The notes beneath the pieces are model-generated. The model had not been told where the DNA came from and did not search any database. It worked only from the letters and a program-made list of their open reading frames with translations. Below, piece after piece: positions 1 through 8,843 of a DNA stretch of 64,000 nucleotides (position 1 is its first letter; each line of letters begins with the position of its first letter). The DNA comes from CAIWHR01 sp963786625 (GTDB lineage Bacteria > Pseudomonadota > Gammaproteobacteria > Burkholderiales > Casimicrobiaceae), in contig CAWAZS010000011.1 of assembly GCA_963786625.1 (NCBI GenBank), positions 62,001-126,000 of the forward strand. The letters run 5' to 3'. The position numbers were made by a program, and so were the translations under genes.

Positions 1-1301
1 TCGGCGTGGTGGCCCCGTCCGGCCCGGGTCGTCGCGGTCGCGTGCGCTTCGGCCCCGATCAGGTGGAGCAGGTCGCCCTTCGCGGCGTTGCGCCGGTGGC
101 GCAGCATCACGAGCGCCATCGTCCCGGAAACGAAGACGCCGAAGAGGATGATGGCCGCATAGACGCTCAAGCCCGCGCCCAGCATGAACGAGTACAGGCC
201 GACCATCACCAGGATGCCGATGTTCTCGTTGAAGTTCTGGACCGCGATCGAATGGCCGGCGCCCATCAGCACGTGGCCCCGGTGCTGGAGCAGCGCATTC
301 ATCGGCACGACGAAGAAGCCCGCGCACGCGCCGATGCCGATCATCAGGACCATCGCCACCGACACCTCGGTCACGAAGATCATCGTGATGACGATGAGCC
401 CCATCGTGATGCCGACCGGCAGCACCCTGACTGCGCCGCGCAGCGAAACGTAGCGCGCCGCGATCACCGCGCCGGCGGCGATTCCCCCCGCGACCACGCC
501 CTGCAGCATCGACGCCTGCGACAGGTCGAGCCCGAGCGCCTTGGCCGCCCAGTCGATCAGGATGAACTGCAGCGTCGCTCCCGCGCCCCAGAAGAGCGTC
601 GTCGTCGCCAGCGAGATCTGGCCCAGCTTGTCGCGCCAGAGCAGCGACACGCAGTGCGCGAATTCCCGGATCAGGAACACCGGATTCCGGTTCACCACGC
701 GATGGTCGACGCCGGTATTGGGAATGAACCAGTTGAAGACCGCCGCGACGGCGTAGAGGAGCATGATCACGCTGATCGCGGCCTCGGGCGGCGTGTCGAT
801 GCCGGTGTCGATGCGGGGCAGGTCGAAGCCGAGGAGCGTCGTCGCGACCCGCGGTCCGATCAGCGCACCCCCGGTCAGGACGCCGAGGATGATCGACGCG
901 ACCGTCGTGCCCTCGATCCAGCCGTTGGCGACGACGAGCTGCCGCGGCGGCAGCAGCTCGGTCAGGATCCCGTACTTGGCCGGCGAGTAGGCAGCCGCGC
1001 CGAAGCCGACCACCGCGTACGCCATGAGCGGGTGGAGCGTGAACAGCATCATCGCGCAGCCGATCACCTTGATGCCGTTGGTGATCAGCATCACGCGCCC
1101 CTTCGGCATCGAGTCGGCGAACGCGCCGACCAGCGGCGCCAGCAGCACGTAGGACACGACGAAGCTCTGCTTGAGCGCGGGGGTCATCCATCCGGGCTCG
1201 TTCAGCTCGCGAAGCAGGGCGATCGCGGCGATGAGCAGCGCATTGTCGGCGAGCGAGCTGAAGAACTGCGCCGCCATGATCGTGTAGAAGCCGGGCTTCA
1301 T
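1..1301 (-). CDS. lplT: Lysophospholipid transporter LplT, 3' end outside window
   Basis: An MFS carrier that flips lysophospholipids across the inner membrane for re-acylation. Reading the minus strand from the ATG at 1301 gives MKPGFYTIMAAQFFSSLADN, the typical LplT start, followed by many hydrophobic segments, a cytoplasmic loop with DSMPKGRVM, and SPAKYGILTELLP, which resembles the LplT family. About 433 codons are visible and the frame is still open at base 1, so the C-terminus lies beyond the edge. E. coli LplT is near 400 residues, so most of the protein is here. It is divergent from alr across 192 bases. The usual partner aas is not seen, although it could lie outside the window. Family assignment is firm; the exact substrate is inferred. 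Confidence 0.88.
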   Translation of the reverse strand, partial: MKPGFYTIMAAQFFSSLADNALLIAAIALLRELNEPGWMTPALKQSFVVSYVLLAPLVGAFADSMPKGRVMLITNGIKVIGCAMMLFTLHPLMAYAVVGFGAAAYSPAKYGILTELLPPRQLVVANGWIEGTTVASIILGVLTGGALIGPRVATTLLGFDLPRIDTGIDTPPEAAISVIMLLYAVAAVFNWFIPNTGVDHRVVNRNPVFLIREFAHCVSLLWRDKLGQISLATTTLFWGAGATLQFILIDWAAKALGLDLSQASMLQGVVAGGIAAGAVIAARYVSLRGAVRVLPVGITMGLIVITMIFVTEVSVAMVLMIGIGACAGFFVVPMNALLQHRGHVLMGAGHSIAVQNFNENIGILVMVGLYSFMLGAGLSVYAAIILFGVFVSGTMALVMLRHRRNAAKGDLLHLIGAEAHATATTRAGRGHHA

Positions 1302-1361
1302 CGTCCTCCGCGACGTGGCCGTGGCCCCGCGCGAAACGCGAAGCGGGTGGCGGGCATTCGG

Positions 1362-1367
1362 TATAAT
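1362..1367 (+). promoter_or_regulatory. Likely -10 box upstream of alr
   Basis: A perfect TATAAT lies 126 bases before the alr start in the lplT/alr intergenic region. No convincing -35 hexamer is seen about 17 bases upstream. It is the best AT-rich hexamer in a very GC-rich spacer. Confidence 0.45.
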
Positions 1368-1493
1368 TGTTCGGGATCGCCCGCGGCCCGCGCTTTATAC
1401 CACGATTGCGGCGCCGCCTGCACTGCGCATGCCCTGCGCCGATCGCGTTCGCCGCCCATCCCGGTCTACGTCCAACCCTCCCAGGATCGCGCG

Positions 1494-2588
1494 ATGGCCC
1501 GTCCGCTCTATGCCCAGCTCTCGCTCCCGGCGTTGCGCGGCAACGTCGCGCGCGCCAGGGAGCTCGCCGGCGGGGCGCAGCTCCTGGCCGTCGTCAAGGC
1601 GAACGCGTACGGGCACGGACTCGCGCGGGTGCTTCCGGGGCTCGCCGACGCCGACGGTCTGGCGCTGGTCGAGCTCGATGCGGCGCTGGCGCTGCGGGCC
1701 GCGCATTACACGCGCCGGATACTGCTGCTCGAAGGGTTCTTCGCGCCCGACGAGCTGCCCGACATCGCGGCACGGCGGCTCGCAGTTGTCGTCCACAGCG
1801 AAGAGCAGGTCAGGATGCTCGAGCTCGCGAGTCTCGCGCGGCCGCTCGAAGTCTTCGTCAAGATCAATACCGGGATGAACCGGCTGGGGATGTCCCCGGC
1901 CGACGTGCCGCGACTCGTCGAGCGCCTCGATCGCTGCGATTCCGTGGCCGTGCTGCGGCTGATGACCCATCTCGCCCGCGCCGACGAGGCCGGCGGGGTC
2001 GCCGACGCGATCGCGCGGTTCGACGCCGCCTGCCGCGGCCTGCCGTACCCGCGCTCGATCGCCAATTCGGCCGGCGTCGTCCGTTATGCCGAAGTCGGCG
2101 GCGACATCGTGCGGCCCGGGATCATGCTCTACGGCGCGACGCCCTTCGCGGCGCAGTCGGCGGCGGCGATCGGCGTCGAGCCGGTGATGACGCTGCGCTC
2201 CGAGATCATCGCGGTGCAGGCGCTGCGGCCCAACGACAGCGTCGGCTACGGGGCGTCGTACACCGCGTCCCGGTCGATGCGCATCGGCGTCGTCGCCTGC
2301 GGCTACGCCGACGGCTACCCGCGCCACGCGCCGAACGGAACGCCGGTCCTGGTGGGCGGGAAGAAGGTGCGCATGGCCGGCCGCGTGTCGATGGACATGA
2401 TCACCGTCGACCTGACCGATGTGCCCGAGGCCTCGGTCGGCAGCCCCGTCGTCCTCTGGGGCCAGGGCCTGCCGGTGGACGATGTCGCGAGCGCGGCGTC
2501 CACCGTGGGCTACGAGCTGCTCTGCGCCGTCGCGCCGCGGGTGCCCTTCGTCGTCAGCAACGTCGGCCGCGTCGACCTCGAACTCTAG
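1494..2588 (+). CDS. alr: Alanine racemase (PLP enzyme)
   Basis: Interconverts L- and D-alanine for peptidoglycan precursors. The 364-residue protein has the PLP-binding lysine in AVVKANAYGHG (Lys35), the middle motifs KINTGMNRLGM and SIANSAG, and the C-terminal GYGASYTA segment carrying the second catalytic base, a tyrosine near residue 255. VSMDMITVD near the end is also typical. The frame is open far upstream, but the ATG at 1494 places the conserved N-terminal strand about ten residues into the protein, as usual for the family. The length fits the family. The next gene, hldD, begins 17 bases after the stop, so they are probably cotranscribed. Alr and DadX cannot be told apart by sequence alone; the lack of a nearby dadA favours Alr. 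Confidence 0.93.
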   Translation: MARPLYAQLSLPALRGNVARARELAGGAQLLAVVKANAYGHGLARVLPGLADADGLALVELDAALALRAAHYTRRILLLEGFFAPDELPDIAARRLAVVVHSEEQVRMLELASLARPLEVFVKINTGMNRLGMSPADVPRLVERLDRCDSVAVLRLMTHLARADEAGGVADAIARFDAACRGLPYPRSIANSAGVVRYAEVGGDIVRPGIMLYGATPFAAQSAAAIGVEPVMTLRSEIIAVQALRPNDSVGYGASYTASRSMRIGVVACGYADGYPRHAPNGTPVLVGGKKVRMAGRVSMDMITVDLTDVPEASVGSPVVLWGQGLPVDDVASAASTVGYELLCAVAPRVPFVVSNVGRVDLEL

Positions 2589-2605
2589 TTGCCCAGGAGG
2601 CTTCC

Positions 2606-3613
2606 ATGTACATCGTCGTCACCGGCGCGGCGGGCTTCATCGGCGCCAATCTCGTCGAAGCGCTGAACGCGCGCGGCGAGACGCGCATCATCGCCGTCGA
2701 CAATCTGACGCGCGCCGACAAGGTGGCGAATCTCGTCGGCTGCGAGATCGCGGACTACGTCGACAAGGACGAATTCTTCGCGCGGCTCGCCGACGGCGAC
2801 TTCGACGAGGACATCGCCGCGGTGTTTCACCAGGGCGCCTGCTCGGACACGATGGAAGCCGACGGGCGCTACATGATGCGCAACAACTACCGCTATTCGG
2901 TGGATCTGCTCGAATGGTGCCAGGACAACGACGTGCCGTTCCTGTACGCGTCGAGCGGGTCGGTCTACGGCGGGGGCAGCGTGTTTCGCGAGGAGCGCGG
3001 ATGCGAGGCTCCGCTCAACGTCTACGGCTACTCGAAGTTCCTGTTCGACCAGTACGTGCGGCGAATGCTCCCCGAGCGCACGGCGCAGATCGCCGGATTC
3101 CGCTACTTCAACGTCTACGGCCCGCACGAGCAGCACAAGGAGCGCATGGCGTCGGTCGTCTGGCACTTCTACCGTCAGTACGCAGCCGAGGGCCGCGTCC
3201 GGCTGTTCGAGGGCTCGGGCGGCTACGCCGCCGGCGAGCAGCGCCGCGATTTCGTCTCGGTCGACGACGTCGTCAAGGTCAACCTCGAGTTTCTCGATCA
3301 TCCGGAGCGCAACGGCATCTTCAATGTCGGGACCGGCAAGGCGGCGACCTACAACGCGGTGGCGGCTGCGACGATCAACGCCTGCCGCGCGGCCAGCGGC
3401 AAGCCGCGGCAATCGGTCACCGAGCTCGTGGCGTCCGGAACGATTTCATACATGCCGTTCCCGGCGGCCCTCGACGGCAAGTACCAGAGCTTCACCGAGG
3501 CGGACCTCACGCGGCTGCGCGCGGCGGGCTACGGCGCGCCGATGCGGGGTGTCGACGAAGGCATCCCGCGTTACGTCGAATGGCTGATTTCCACGTCGGC
3601 ATCTCCCGCGTAG
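2606..3613 (+). CDS. hldD: ADP-L-glycero-D-manno-heptose-6-epimerase
   Basis: Last step in making ADP-heptose for the LPS inner core (also called rfaD, waaD). The protein has 335 residues. A Rossmann TGAAGFIG motif (residues 6-13) binds NADP. The short-chain dehydrogenase pair Tyr140/Lys144 is in VYGYSK, and SSGSVYG and GFRYFNVYGPHE are family hallmarks. The start is set by AGGAGG at 2595-2600, five bases before the ATG. It follows alr closely. In betaproteobacteria hldD often precedes a comEA-like gene and cysM, as here, which supports both assignment and lineage. The kinase hldE is not in the window. Confidence 0.95.
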   Translation: MYIVVTGAAGFIGANLVEALNARGETRIIAVDNLTRADKVANLVGCEIADYVDKDEFFARLADGDFDEDIAAVFHQGACSDTMEADGRYMMRNNYRYSVDLLEWCQDNDVPFLYASSGSVYGGGSVFREERGCEAPLNVYGYSKFLFDQYVRRMLPERTAQIAGFRYFNVYGPHEQHKERMASVVWHFYRQYAAEGRVRLFEGSGGYAAGEQRRDFVSVDDVVKVNLEFLDHPERNGIFNVGTGKAATYNAVAAATINACRAASGKPRQSVTELVASGTISYMPFPAALDGKYQSFTEADLTRLRAAGYGAPMRGVDEGIPRYVEWLISTSASPA

Positions 3614-3697
3614 CTTGAACGGCACACGGCGCAGCACCGCGCATGGCGCGCGGCGCGAGATCCGCCGTGCGACCGTCAATCCGCGATGGAGGACATC

Positions 3698-4066
3698 ATG
3701 CAACGACTGTTGTTGGCGCTCGCGCTTGCGCTGTGCTCGGGTGCGGCACTTGCCGCGATCAATCTCAACACGGCGACCAAGGACGAGCTCGTCGCGCTGC
3801 CGGGCATCGGACCGGCGAAGGCGCAGGCGATTCTCGACCACCGGAGCGCGCACGGGCCGTTCAAGTCGGTCGAGGAGCTGAAGGACGTCAAGGGCATCGG
3901 CGCGAAGCGCTTCGAGAAGCTGAAGGGCGAGTTCACCGTGGTCGGCACCGGAGCCAAGGCCTCGCCTGCGCCGGCCGAGAAGGCGGCGGGAACACCCCAG
4001 CGGGCGGCCAAGGGCGAGGTGACCGTCGCCGCCAAACCAGGCGGCGCCGCGGGCGGCAAGCCCTGA
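3698..4066 (+). CDS. ComEA-like helix-hairpin-helix DNA-binding protein
   Basis: A small secreted HhH protein of 122 residues. It opens with a signal peptide (MQRLLLALALALCSGAALA), followed by INLNTATKDELVALPGIG and VKGIGAKRFEKLKG, the paired HhH motifs of ComEA. In this family the domain binds DNA in the periplasm during transformation; that role is inferred. The tail (residues 85-122) is Lys/Ala/Pro-rich and likely disordered. An ATG at 3686 is in frame, but GGAGG lies inside it at 3688-3692, exactly where a ribosome-binding site for the ATG at 3698 should be, so the later start is chosen. A likely terminator follows at 4160. Confidence 0.82.
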   Translation: MQRLLLALALALCSGAALAAINLNTATKDELVALPGIGPAKAQAILDHRSAHGPFKSVEELKDVKGIGAKRFEKLKGEFTVVGTGAKASPAPAEKAAGTPQRAAKGEVTVAAKPGGAAGGKP

Positions 4067-4159
4067 CGGAAACAACGATGGCGCCCGCCGGCGCTGAGGC
4101 CCCTGCCGCCGCGACGCAGGACGGCAAGGCCACGTAGCAACGGCACCTGCACGGGCAGT

Positions 4160-4194
4160 GCAAGACTCCGTCCTGGCGGCGGGGTCTTGCTTTG
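4160..4194 (+). terminator. Probable intrinsic terminator after comEA-like gene
   Basis: Arms GCAAGACTCCG (4160-4170) and CGGGGTCTTGC (4180-4190) pair with a single G-T wobble around a nine-base loop and are followed by TTTG. The stem is strong but the T-run is short. It separates the alr-hldD-comEA unit from cysM. The rest of the 4067-4322 gap holds only the cysM promoter. Confidence 0.5.
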
Positions 4195-4290
4195 CGCGGC
4201 GCCGAGCGCGGACCGTCCTTGGTGCCGCGCTCGACGCAGCCGGCGGCTACCGCGCCCCGGAGTGCGGGCGGTAGCCTGCGCCGGGTCCGT

Positions 4291-4296
4291 TACAAT
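4291..4296 (+). promoter_or_regulatory. Likely -10 box of cysM
   Basis: TACAAT lies 27 bases before the cysM ATG. No clear -35 is visible. Confidence 0.45.
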
Positions 4297-4322
4297 AGCT
4301 GCGCCAAGGCTCGCCGCCGCTC

Positions 4323-5210
4323 ATGTATCCCACGCTCGAATCCACCGTCGGCAACACGCCGCTCGTCCGCCTGCTCCGGATTCCCGGGCGCACTTCGAAC
4401 GTGATCCTGGGCAAGCTCGAGGGGAACAATCCCGCCGGCTCGGTGAAGGATCGCCCTGCGCTGTCGATGATCGTCGAGGCGGAGAAGCGCGGCGACATCC
4501 GGCCCGGGGACACGCTGATCGAGCCCACGTCCGGAAATACCGGGATCGCTCTCGCGATGGTCGCGGCGATGAAGGGCTACCGGATGATCCTGGTGATGCC
4601 CGACAACCTCTCCGTCGAGCGCCGGCAGGCGATGCGCGCGTACGGCGCCGAGCTGGTGCTGACGCCGAAAGCGGGCGGCATGGAACATGCGCGCGATCTT
4701 GCGGCGAAGATGCGCGACGAGGGCCAGGGCGTCATCCTCGACCAGTTCGCGAACCCCGACAATCCGCTCGCACATTATCGCGGGACCGGTCCGGAGATCT
4801 GGCGCGACACCCAGGGCAAGGTCACGCATTTCGTGTCGGCGATGGGCACGACCGGCACGATCATGGGCGTGTCGCGATTCCTCAAGGAAAAGAATCCGGC
4901 GATCCGCATCATCGGCGCGCAGCCCGAGGAGGGCTCGCAGATCCCCGGAATCCGCAAGTGGGCGGAGGCATACCTGCCGAAGATCTACGACCGGGCGCGC
5001 GTCGACCGGGTCGAGCAGGTCTCGCAAGCCGAAGCCGAGGCGATGACGCGGCGACTGGCGGTGGACGAGGGCATCTTCGCGGGGATTTCCGCCGGCGGCG
5101 CGTGCGCCGTCGCGCTGCGCATCGCAAGCGAAGTCGCCGATGCGACCATCGTGTTCATCGTCTGCGACCGCGGCGACCGCTACCTGTCGACCGGCGTGTT
5201 CCCGGCCTAG
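4323..5210 (+). CDS. cysM: Cysteine synthase B (O-acetylserine sulfhydrylase)
   Basis: PLP enzyme that makes cysteine from O-acetylserine and sulfide or thiosulfate. The 295-residue protein has the PLP lysine Lys42 in NPAGSVKDRPA, the substrate loop PTSGNTG, the phosphate-binding AMGTTGTIMG and GISAGGA near the C-terminus. CysM rather than CysK is supported by the YPTLESTVGNTPLVRL start, the compact length, and the absence of the longer CysK C-terminus. The next gene starts three bases after the stop, so the two are probably translated from one message. Confidence 0.93.
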   Translation: MYPTLESTVGNTPLVRLLRIPGRTSNVILGKLEGNNPAGSVKDRPALSMIVEAEKRGDIRPGDTLIEPTSGNTGIALAMVAAMKGYRMILVMPDNLSVERRQAMRAYGAELVLTPKAGGMEHARDLAAKMRDEGQGVILDQFANPDNPLAHYRGTGPEIWRDTQGKVTHFVSAMGTTGTIMGVSRFLKEKNPAIRIIGAQPEEGSQIPGIRKWAEAYLPKIYDRARVDRVEQVSQAEAEAMTRRLAVDEGIFAGISAGGACAVALRIASEVADATIVFIVCDRGDRYLSTGVFPA

Positions 5211-5213
5211 CCG

Positions 5214-6002
5214 ATGACGCCGATCCTGGTCTTCGACATCGAGACCGTGCCCGATGTCGAGGGCCTGCGGCGCGTCCACGGCATCGCACCGGAGATTTCC
5301 GACGCGGGAATCCTGGACTGGTTCACGCAGCGACGACGCGCGCAGACCGGCAGCGATTTCCTGCCGCTGCAGTTCCAGCAGGTGGTGGCGATCGCGTGTG
5401 CGCTGCGCGACGGCGGGGGCTTCAAGATCGCCTCGGTCGGCAGCGCCGGCGACGCCGAGCCGGAGCTCGTGCGCCGGTTCTTCGATCTCATCGACAAGCA
5501 TACGCCGCAGCTCGTCTCGTGGAACGGCGGCGGCTTCGACCTGCCGGTGCTCAACTACCGCGCCTTGATCCACGGCGTCACCGCCGCGAAGTACTGGGAT
5601 TGGGGCGACGACGACCGCGAATTCAAGTTCAACAGCTACCTCGGCCGCTACCACACGCGGCATCTCGACCTGATGGACGTCGTCGCGATGTACCAGCCCC
5701 GGGCCACGGCCGGACTCGACGCGATGGCGCGGCTCTGCGGGTTTCCGGGCAAGCTCGGCATGGACGGAGCCGAGGTGCACGCCGCGATCGTCGCGGGCCG
5801 GCTGGACGAGGTTCGCCGCTACTGCGAGACCGACGTGATGAACACGTACCTCGTCTACCAGCGCTTCCGGCTGATGCGCGGCGAGCTCGCCGCCGGCGAG
5901 TATGCGAAGGAAGTCTCGCTCGCGCGCGAGAAGATCGCCGCGATCAACGCGCCGCACTGGGCGCAGTTCATCGCGGCCTGGGACGCGAACGCCGCCGCGT
6001 AG
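5214..6002 (+). CDS. Predicted 3'-5' exonuclease related to PolB proofreading domain
   Basis: A stand-alone DEDD exonuclease-fold protein of 262 residues. Motif I is VFDIETVPD near the N-terminus, motif II WNGGGFDLPVL near residue 105, and motif III is likely in VRRYCETDVMNTYLVYQRF, giving the acidic residues that bind two metals. The length fits the predicted PolB-like exonuclease family. No polymerase domain is attached. It starts three bases after cysM and its stop codon abuts the stop codon of the convergent phzF-like gene with no spacer. Substrate unknown. Confidence 0.8.
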   Translation: MTPILVFDIETVPDVEGLRRVHGIAPEISDAGILDWFTQRRRAQTGSDFLPLQFQQVVAIACALRDGGGFKIASVGSAGDAEPELVRRFFDLIDKHTPQLVSWNGGGFDLPVLNYRALIHGVTAAKYWDWGDDDREFKFNSYLGRYHTRHLDLMDVVAMYQPRATAGLDAMARLCGFPGKLGMDGAEVHAAIVAGRLDEVRRYCETDVMNTYLVYQRFRLMRGELAAGEYAKEVSLAREKIAAINAPHWAQFIAAWDANAAA

Positions 6003-6875
6003 TCAGAACGTCACGGTCCCCCGGGCGAGCTCGACCACGCGGCCCGACACGCGAATGCCGCGGTCGGCGCTCACTTCGAGGCCGAGCCGGCACGGCCGAC
6101 CGACGGCATCGCCTTGCGCGATCGCGATGCGCTGCGGCAGCGGCGCGCCGGTCGCGATCAGCCAGCCGCCGAGGTTGGCGCATGCCGAGCCGGTGCCCGG
6201 GTCCTCGACCACGGCGCCATGCTTGGGAAAGAAGAAGCGGGCGAGGACCGGACGTGCGCCGCTCGCGTCGGACGGCTGCGGGTCCGGCGCGAAGACGTAG
6301 GCCATGGCGCGTTGTCCGCTGTGGCCATGGGCGAGCAGGAGATCGGCCCGCGGCGCCGCGCGGCGCACGGCGTCCGCAGTGGCCAGCGGGATCACCAGCT
6401 GCTCCGATCCGGTATCGACCCAGAGCGGCGGGGTCGCCGGGTCGGGCGCAACGTCGGCCTCGGCCAGCACGAGCATCGCCGCGAGCTCGGCGCGCGTCGC
6501 GGACACGGCGCGGTGCCGCGGCGCGTTCGCCTGCAGCGTCCAGACATCGCCGTGCGCCTCCACGGGAATGATCCCCGCGCGCATCTCCAGGGTGACGTGA
6601 TCGCCGCGCGCGGTCAGCGCCCGGACGACATGCGCGGTCCCGAGCGTCGGGTGGCCGGCGAACGGCATTTCGAACGTCGGCGTGAAGATGCGCACGCGCG
6701 CGCTCGCCCGGTCGGACGGCAGGACGAACGTCGTCTCCGACAGATTGAATTGCAGCGCCAGCGCCTGCATCGTCGCGTCGTCCATGCCGCGCGCATCCTC
6801 GAAGACGGCGAGCGGATTGCCGGCGAGCGGGGTCTCGGCGAAGACGTTGACGATCCGGAACGCGTAGGCTGGCAT
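6003..6875 (-). CDS. PhzF-family epimerase/isomerase
   Basis: A 290-residue member of the PhzF/YddE family, a diaminopimelate-epimerase-like fold whose members isomerise varied small molecules; the substrate here is unknown. Seen are the N-terminal FRIVNVFAETPLAGNPLAVF, containing the Asn-Pro turn typical of the family, the conserved FNLSETTFVL with the putative catalytic glutamate, FTPTFEMPFAGHPTLG, and DPGTGSACANLGG in the second half. Phenazine genes are absent, so a phenazine role is unlikely. The ATG at 6875 is 32 bases after the mnmH stop, suggesting cotranscription with mnmH and tesA. It converges on the exonuclease gene. Confidence 0.87.
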   Translation of the reverse strand: MPAYAFRIVNVFAETPLAGNPLAVFEDARGMDDATMQALALQFNLSETTFVLPSDRASARVRIFTPTFEMPFAGHPTLGTAHVVRALTARGDHVTLEMRAGIIPVEAHGDVWTLQANAPRHRAVSATRAELAAMLVLAEADVAPDPATPPLWVDTGSEQLVIPLATADAVRRAAPRADLLLAHGHSGQRAMAYVFAPDPQPSDASGARPVLARFFFPKHGAVVEDPGTGSACANLGGWLIATGAPLPQRIAIAQGDAVGRPCRLGLEVSADRGIRVSGRVVELARGTVTF

Positions 6876-6907
6876 GGCATGCCTCCGATGTCGACTCGGC
6901 GCGGCGC

Positions 6908-7960
6908 TCAGCGCGCGGGATTTCGCGCGTGAACCTTGGCGTCGAGCTCGCGCGCGAGCGCCCGAAACGCCGTGTCGGTGACGGCGTCGGGGGCGCCGGC
7001 GATCGCGTTCGCGATCCGCGGGAAATTCCGGCCGATCGAGCGCCGGTAGGTGGGATCGTAGTGGAGCTCGAGCAGCTCGCCGACCACGCCGTCCCAGTCG
7101 CCGGCCCGCGCGGCATCGGTCCAGCGCGCGATCGTCGCCTTGCCGTGCAACGGAACAAGGTGCTGCAGGCGCTCCGCCAGCGCAGCGTGGTCGGCGAGGA
7201 AGTGCGCGTATTCCTGCTTCAGCAGCTCGACGCGCATCGGCTGCGCGAGCTCCAGGCGTATGCACTCGGCAGCGCGCATCGCGGTGAGCAGCGCGTCGGG
7301 GACCTGGATGGTGCCGATTCGCTTGCTCTCCGATTCGACGTACACGGGCCGCGCGGGGTCGAATCGCTGCAGCGCCGCGACCAGCTGGCTCTCGAACCAC
7401 TTCTGCGACGGCTGCGCGCCGTCCGGCAGGTCGCCGAGCAGCGAACCGCGATGGCGTGCGAGCGCTTCCAGGTCGAGCACCTGGGCGCCTTCCGCGGCGA
7501 GCGCGGCGAGCAGCCGGCTCTTGCCGGAACCCGTGAGCCCGCAGACCACCTCGTAGCGAAAGCGCAGCGGCAGCGTTGCGAGCTCGGCGACGACATGGCG
7601 GCGGTAGGCGCGATAGCCGCCGTCGAGCTGCACGGCGCGCCAGCCGATCTCGCTCAGCATGTGGGCGAGCGAGCGGCTGCGCTGGCCGCCGCGCCAGCAG
7701 TAGACGAGCGGCGCCCAGTCGCGCGGCTTGCCGGCGAACGGGCCCTCGAGCATCGCCGCGATGTTGCGCGCGACCAGCGCCGCGCCCGCGCGGCGCGCGG
7801 CGAATGCCGAGTCCTGCGCATGCATCGTCCCGATCCGCGCACGCTCGGCGTCGTCGAGCACCGGGCGATTCTCCGCCCCGGGCAGATGATCGTCGGCGAA
7901 CTCGGAAGGGCTGCGGACGTCGATGCGGTCGGCGTAGTCGGAGATCGCCTCGACGGTCAC
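6908..7960 (-). CDS. mnmH: tRNA 2-selenouridine synthase (MnmH/SelU)
   Basis: Replaces sulfur with selenium (through a geranyl intermediate) at the wobble uridine of some tRNAs. An N-terminal rhodanese domain (IDVRSPSEFADDHLPGA, active cysteine in VYCWRGGQRS) is followed by a P-loop domain (GLTGSGKS). The GTG at 7960 gives 350 residues starting VTVEAISDYADRIDVRSP, close to the E. coli length of 364. An in-frame ATG at 8071 overlaps the tesA stop as ATGA and would add 37 residues, but that stretch is encoded by a repeat element, so the GTG is preferred. selD is not in the window. The call is firm; the start is not. Confidence 0.88.
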   Translation of the reverse strand: MTVEAISDYADRIDVRSPSEFADDHLPGAENRPVLDDAERARIGTMHAQDSAFAARRAGAALVARNIAAMLEGPFAGKPRDWAPLVYCWRGGQRSRSLAHMLSEIGWRAVQLDGGYRAYRRHVVAELATLPLRFRYEVVCGLTGSGKSRLLAALAAEGAQVLDLEALARHRGSLLGDLPDGAQPSQKWFESQLVAALQRFDPARPVYVESESKRIGTIQVPDALLTAMRAAECIRLELAQPMRVELLKQEYAHFLADHAALAERLQHLVPLHGKATIARWTDAARAGDWDGVVGELLELHYDPTYRRSIGRNFPRIANAIAGAPDAVTDTAFRALARELDAKVHARNPAR

Positions 7961-7994
7961 CTTGTTCCCGCCACGCGGCGGGGAAGCGGCGCTT

Positions 7995-8070
7995 GTGACG
8001 ACCCCCTTGGCGCTGCGCGCCATCCCCCCGAGGGGGAGCAATTCGCGCTCGGGGCGGCCCTTCGCGCTCA
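7995..8070 (-). repeat. Short palindromic repeat between tesA and mnmH (family B)
   Basis: On the minus strand the element begins at the tesA stop codon as TGAGCGCGAAGGGCCGCCCC, continues GAGCGCGAATTG, contains an inverted C5/G5 pair, and ends near 7995. The head closely matches the 65-base units at 56246-56375 and the inverted copy at 57654-57742. It contains no stop in the mnmH frame, so mnmH could in principle be read through it from the ATG at 8071. Confidence 0.75.
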
Positions 8071-8715
8071 TCGCGGCTTCCCGAGCAGGGGACGCAGCTC
8101 CGGCCAGACGTTGTCGAGCAGCAGCGGTTGCGCCGCCGCGGTCGGGTGGATGCGGTCCGCCTGGAACATCTCGTTCTTCTCGCCGAAGCCCTCGAAGAAG
8201 AACGGGACGAGCGGCACCTTGTGCGCCTTCGCGACGCCCGCGAACAGCGCGTCGAACTCGCGGACGTACGCGGGGCCGTAGTTCGGCGGCACTTTCATGC
8301 CGACGAGCAGCGCCTTGGCGCCGGCACGCTTGACGGCGACGACCATCGCGGCGAGGTTGTCGCGGGTCGCCTTGAGCTCGCCGCCGCGCAGCCCGTCGTT
8401 GCCGCCGAGCTCGACGACGACGATCGACGGCTTGTGGCGCTCGAGCAGCGCGGGAAGGCGGGCGCGTCCGCCGGCCGTCGTGTCGCCGGTGATGCTCGCA
8501 TTGACGACGCGGTGGGGATAGCGCTGTGCGGCGAGCCGCGCGGCAAGCAGGTCGACCCAGCCGGCGCCGGGCGGAAGGCCGTACGCAGCCGAGATCGAAT
8601 CGCCGACGACGAGCAGCACCGGTGCCGCCGGATCGGCGCGCGCAGGCGACGCCGACGCGAGTGCGAGCGTGGCGACGGCAACGGTGGCGAGGTCGAGGAA
8701 GCGACGGCGGAGCAT
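8068..8715 (-). CDS. tesA: Arylesterase / acyl-CoA thioesterase I, SGNH family
   Basis: Periplasmic SGNH hydrolase of 215 residues that cleaves acyl esters or thioesters. A signal peptide (MLRRRFLDLATVAVATLALA, cleavage near ARA-DP) precedes block I GDSISAAYGLP (nucleophile Ser), block III GGNDGLRGG and block V DRIHPT (catalytic Asp/His). The order and length match TesA. In many proteobacteria tesA is divergent from ybbA-ybbP; here those genes are 1.9 kb away, with a glycosyltransferase and a cupin gene in between. Its TGA is formed by the first bases of the downstream repeat. Confidence 0.92.
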   Translation of the reverse strand: MLRRRFLDLATVAVATLALASASPARADPAAPVLLVVGDSISAAYGLPPGAGWVDLLAARLAAQRYPHRVVNASITGDTTAGGRARLPALLERHKPSIVVVELGGNDGLRGGELKATRDNLAAMVVAVKRAGAKALLVGMKVPPNYGPAYVREFDALFAGVAKAHKVPLVPFFFEGFGEKNEMFQADRIHPTAAAQPLLLDNVWPELRPLLGKPR

Positions 8716-8843
8716 CGATCAGGCAGACGGGTGTCGGTCGAATCGAGCGGCGATTGTAGAGGCTCGCGCCCTGCCGCGCGAGCCGCGGCGTAGAATTCGA
8801 CCCGTGCCGCCCGAATCCGTTCCTTCGCCGCGCGCGTCCGTCG

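Noticed and set aside
6..1493. Long plus-strand open frame before alr
   Set aside because: It is antisense to lplT, which has clear family sequence; only the part from 1494 is alr.
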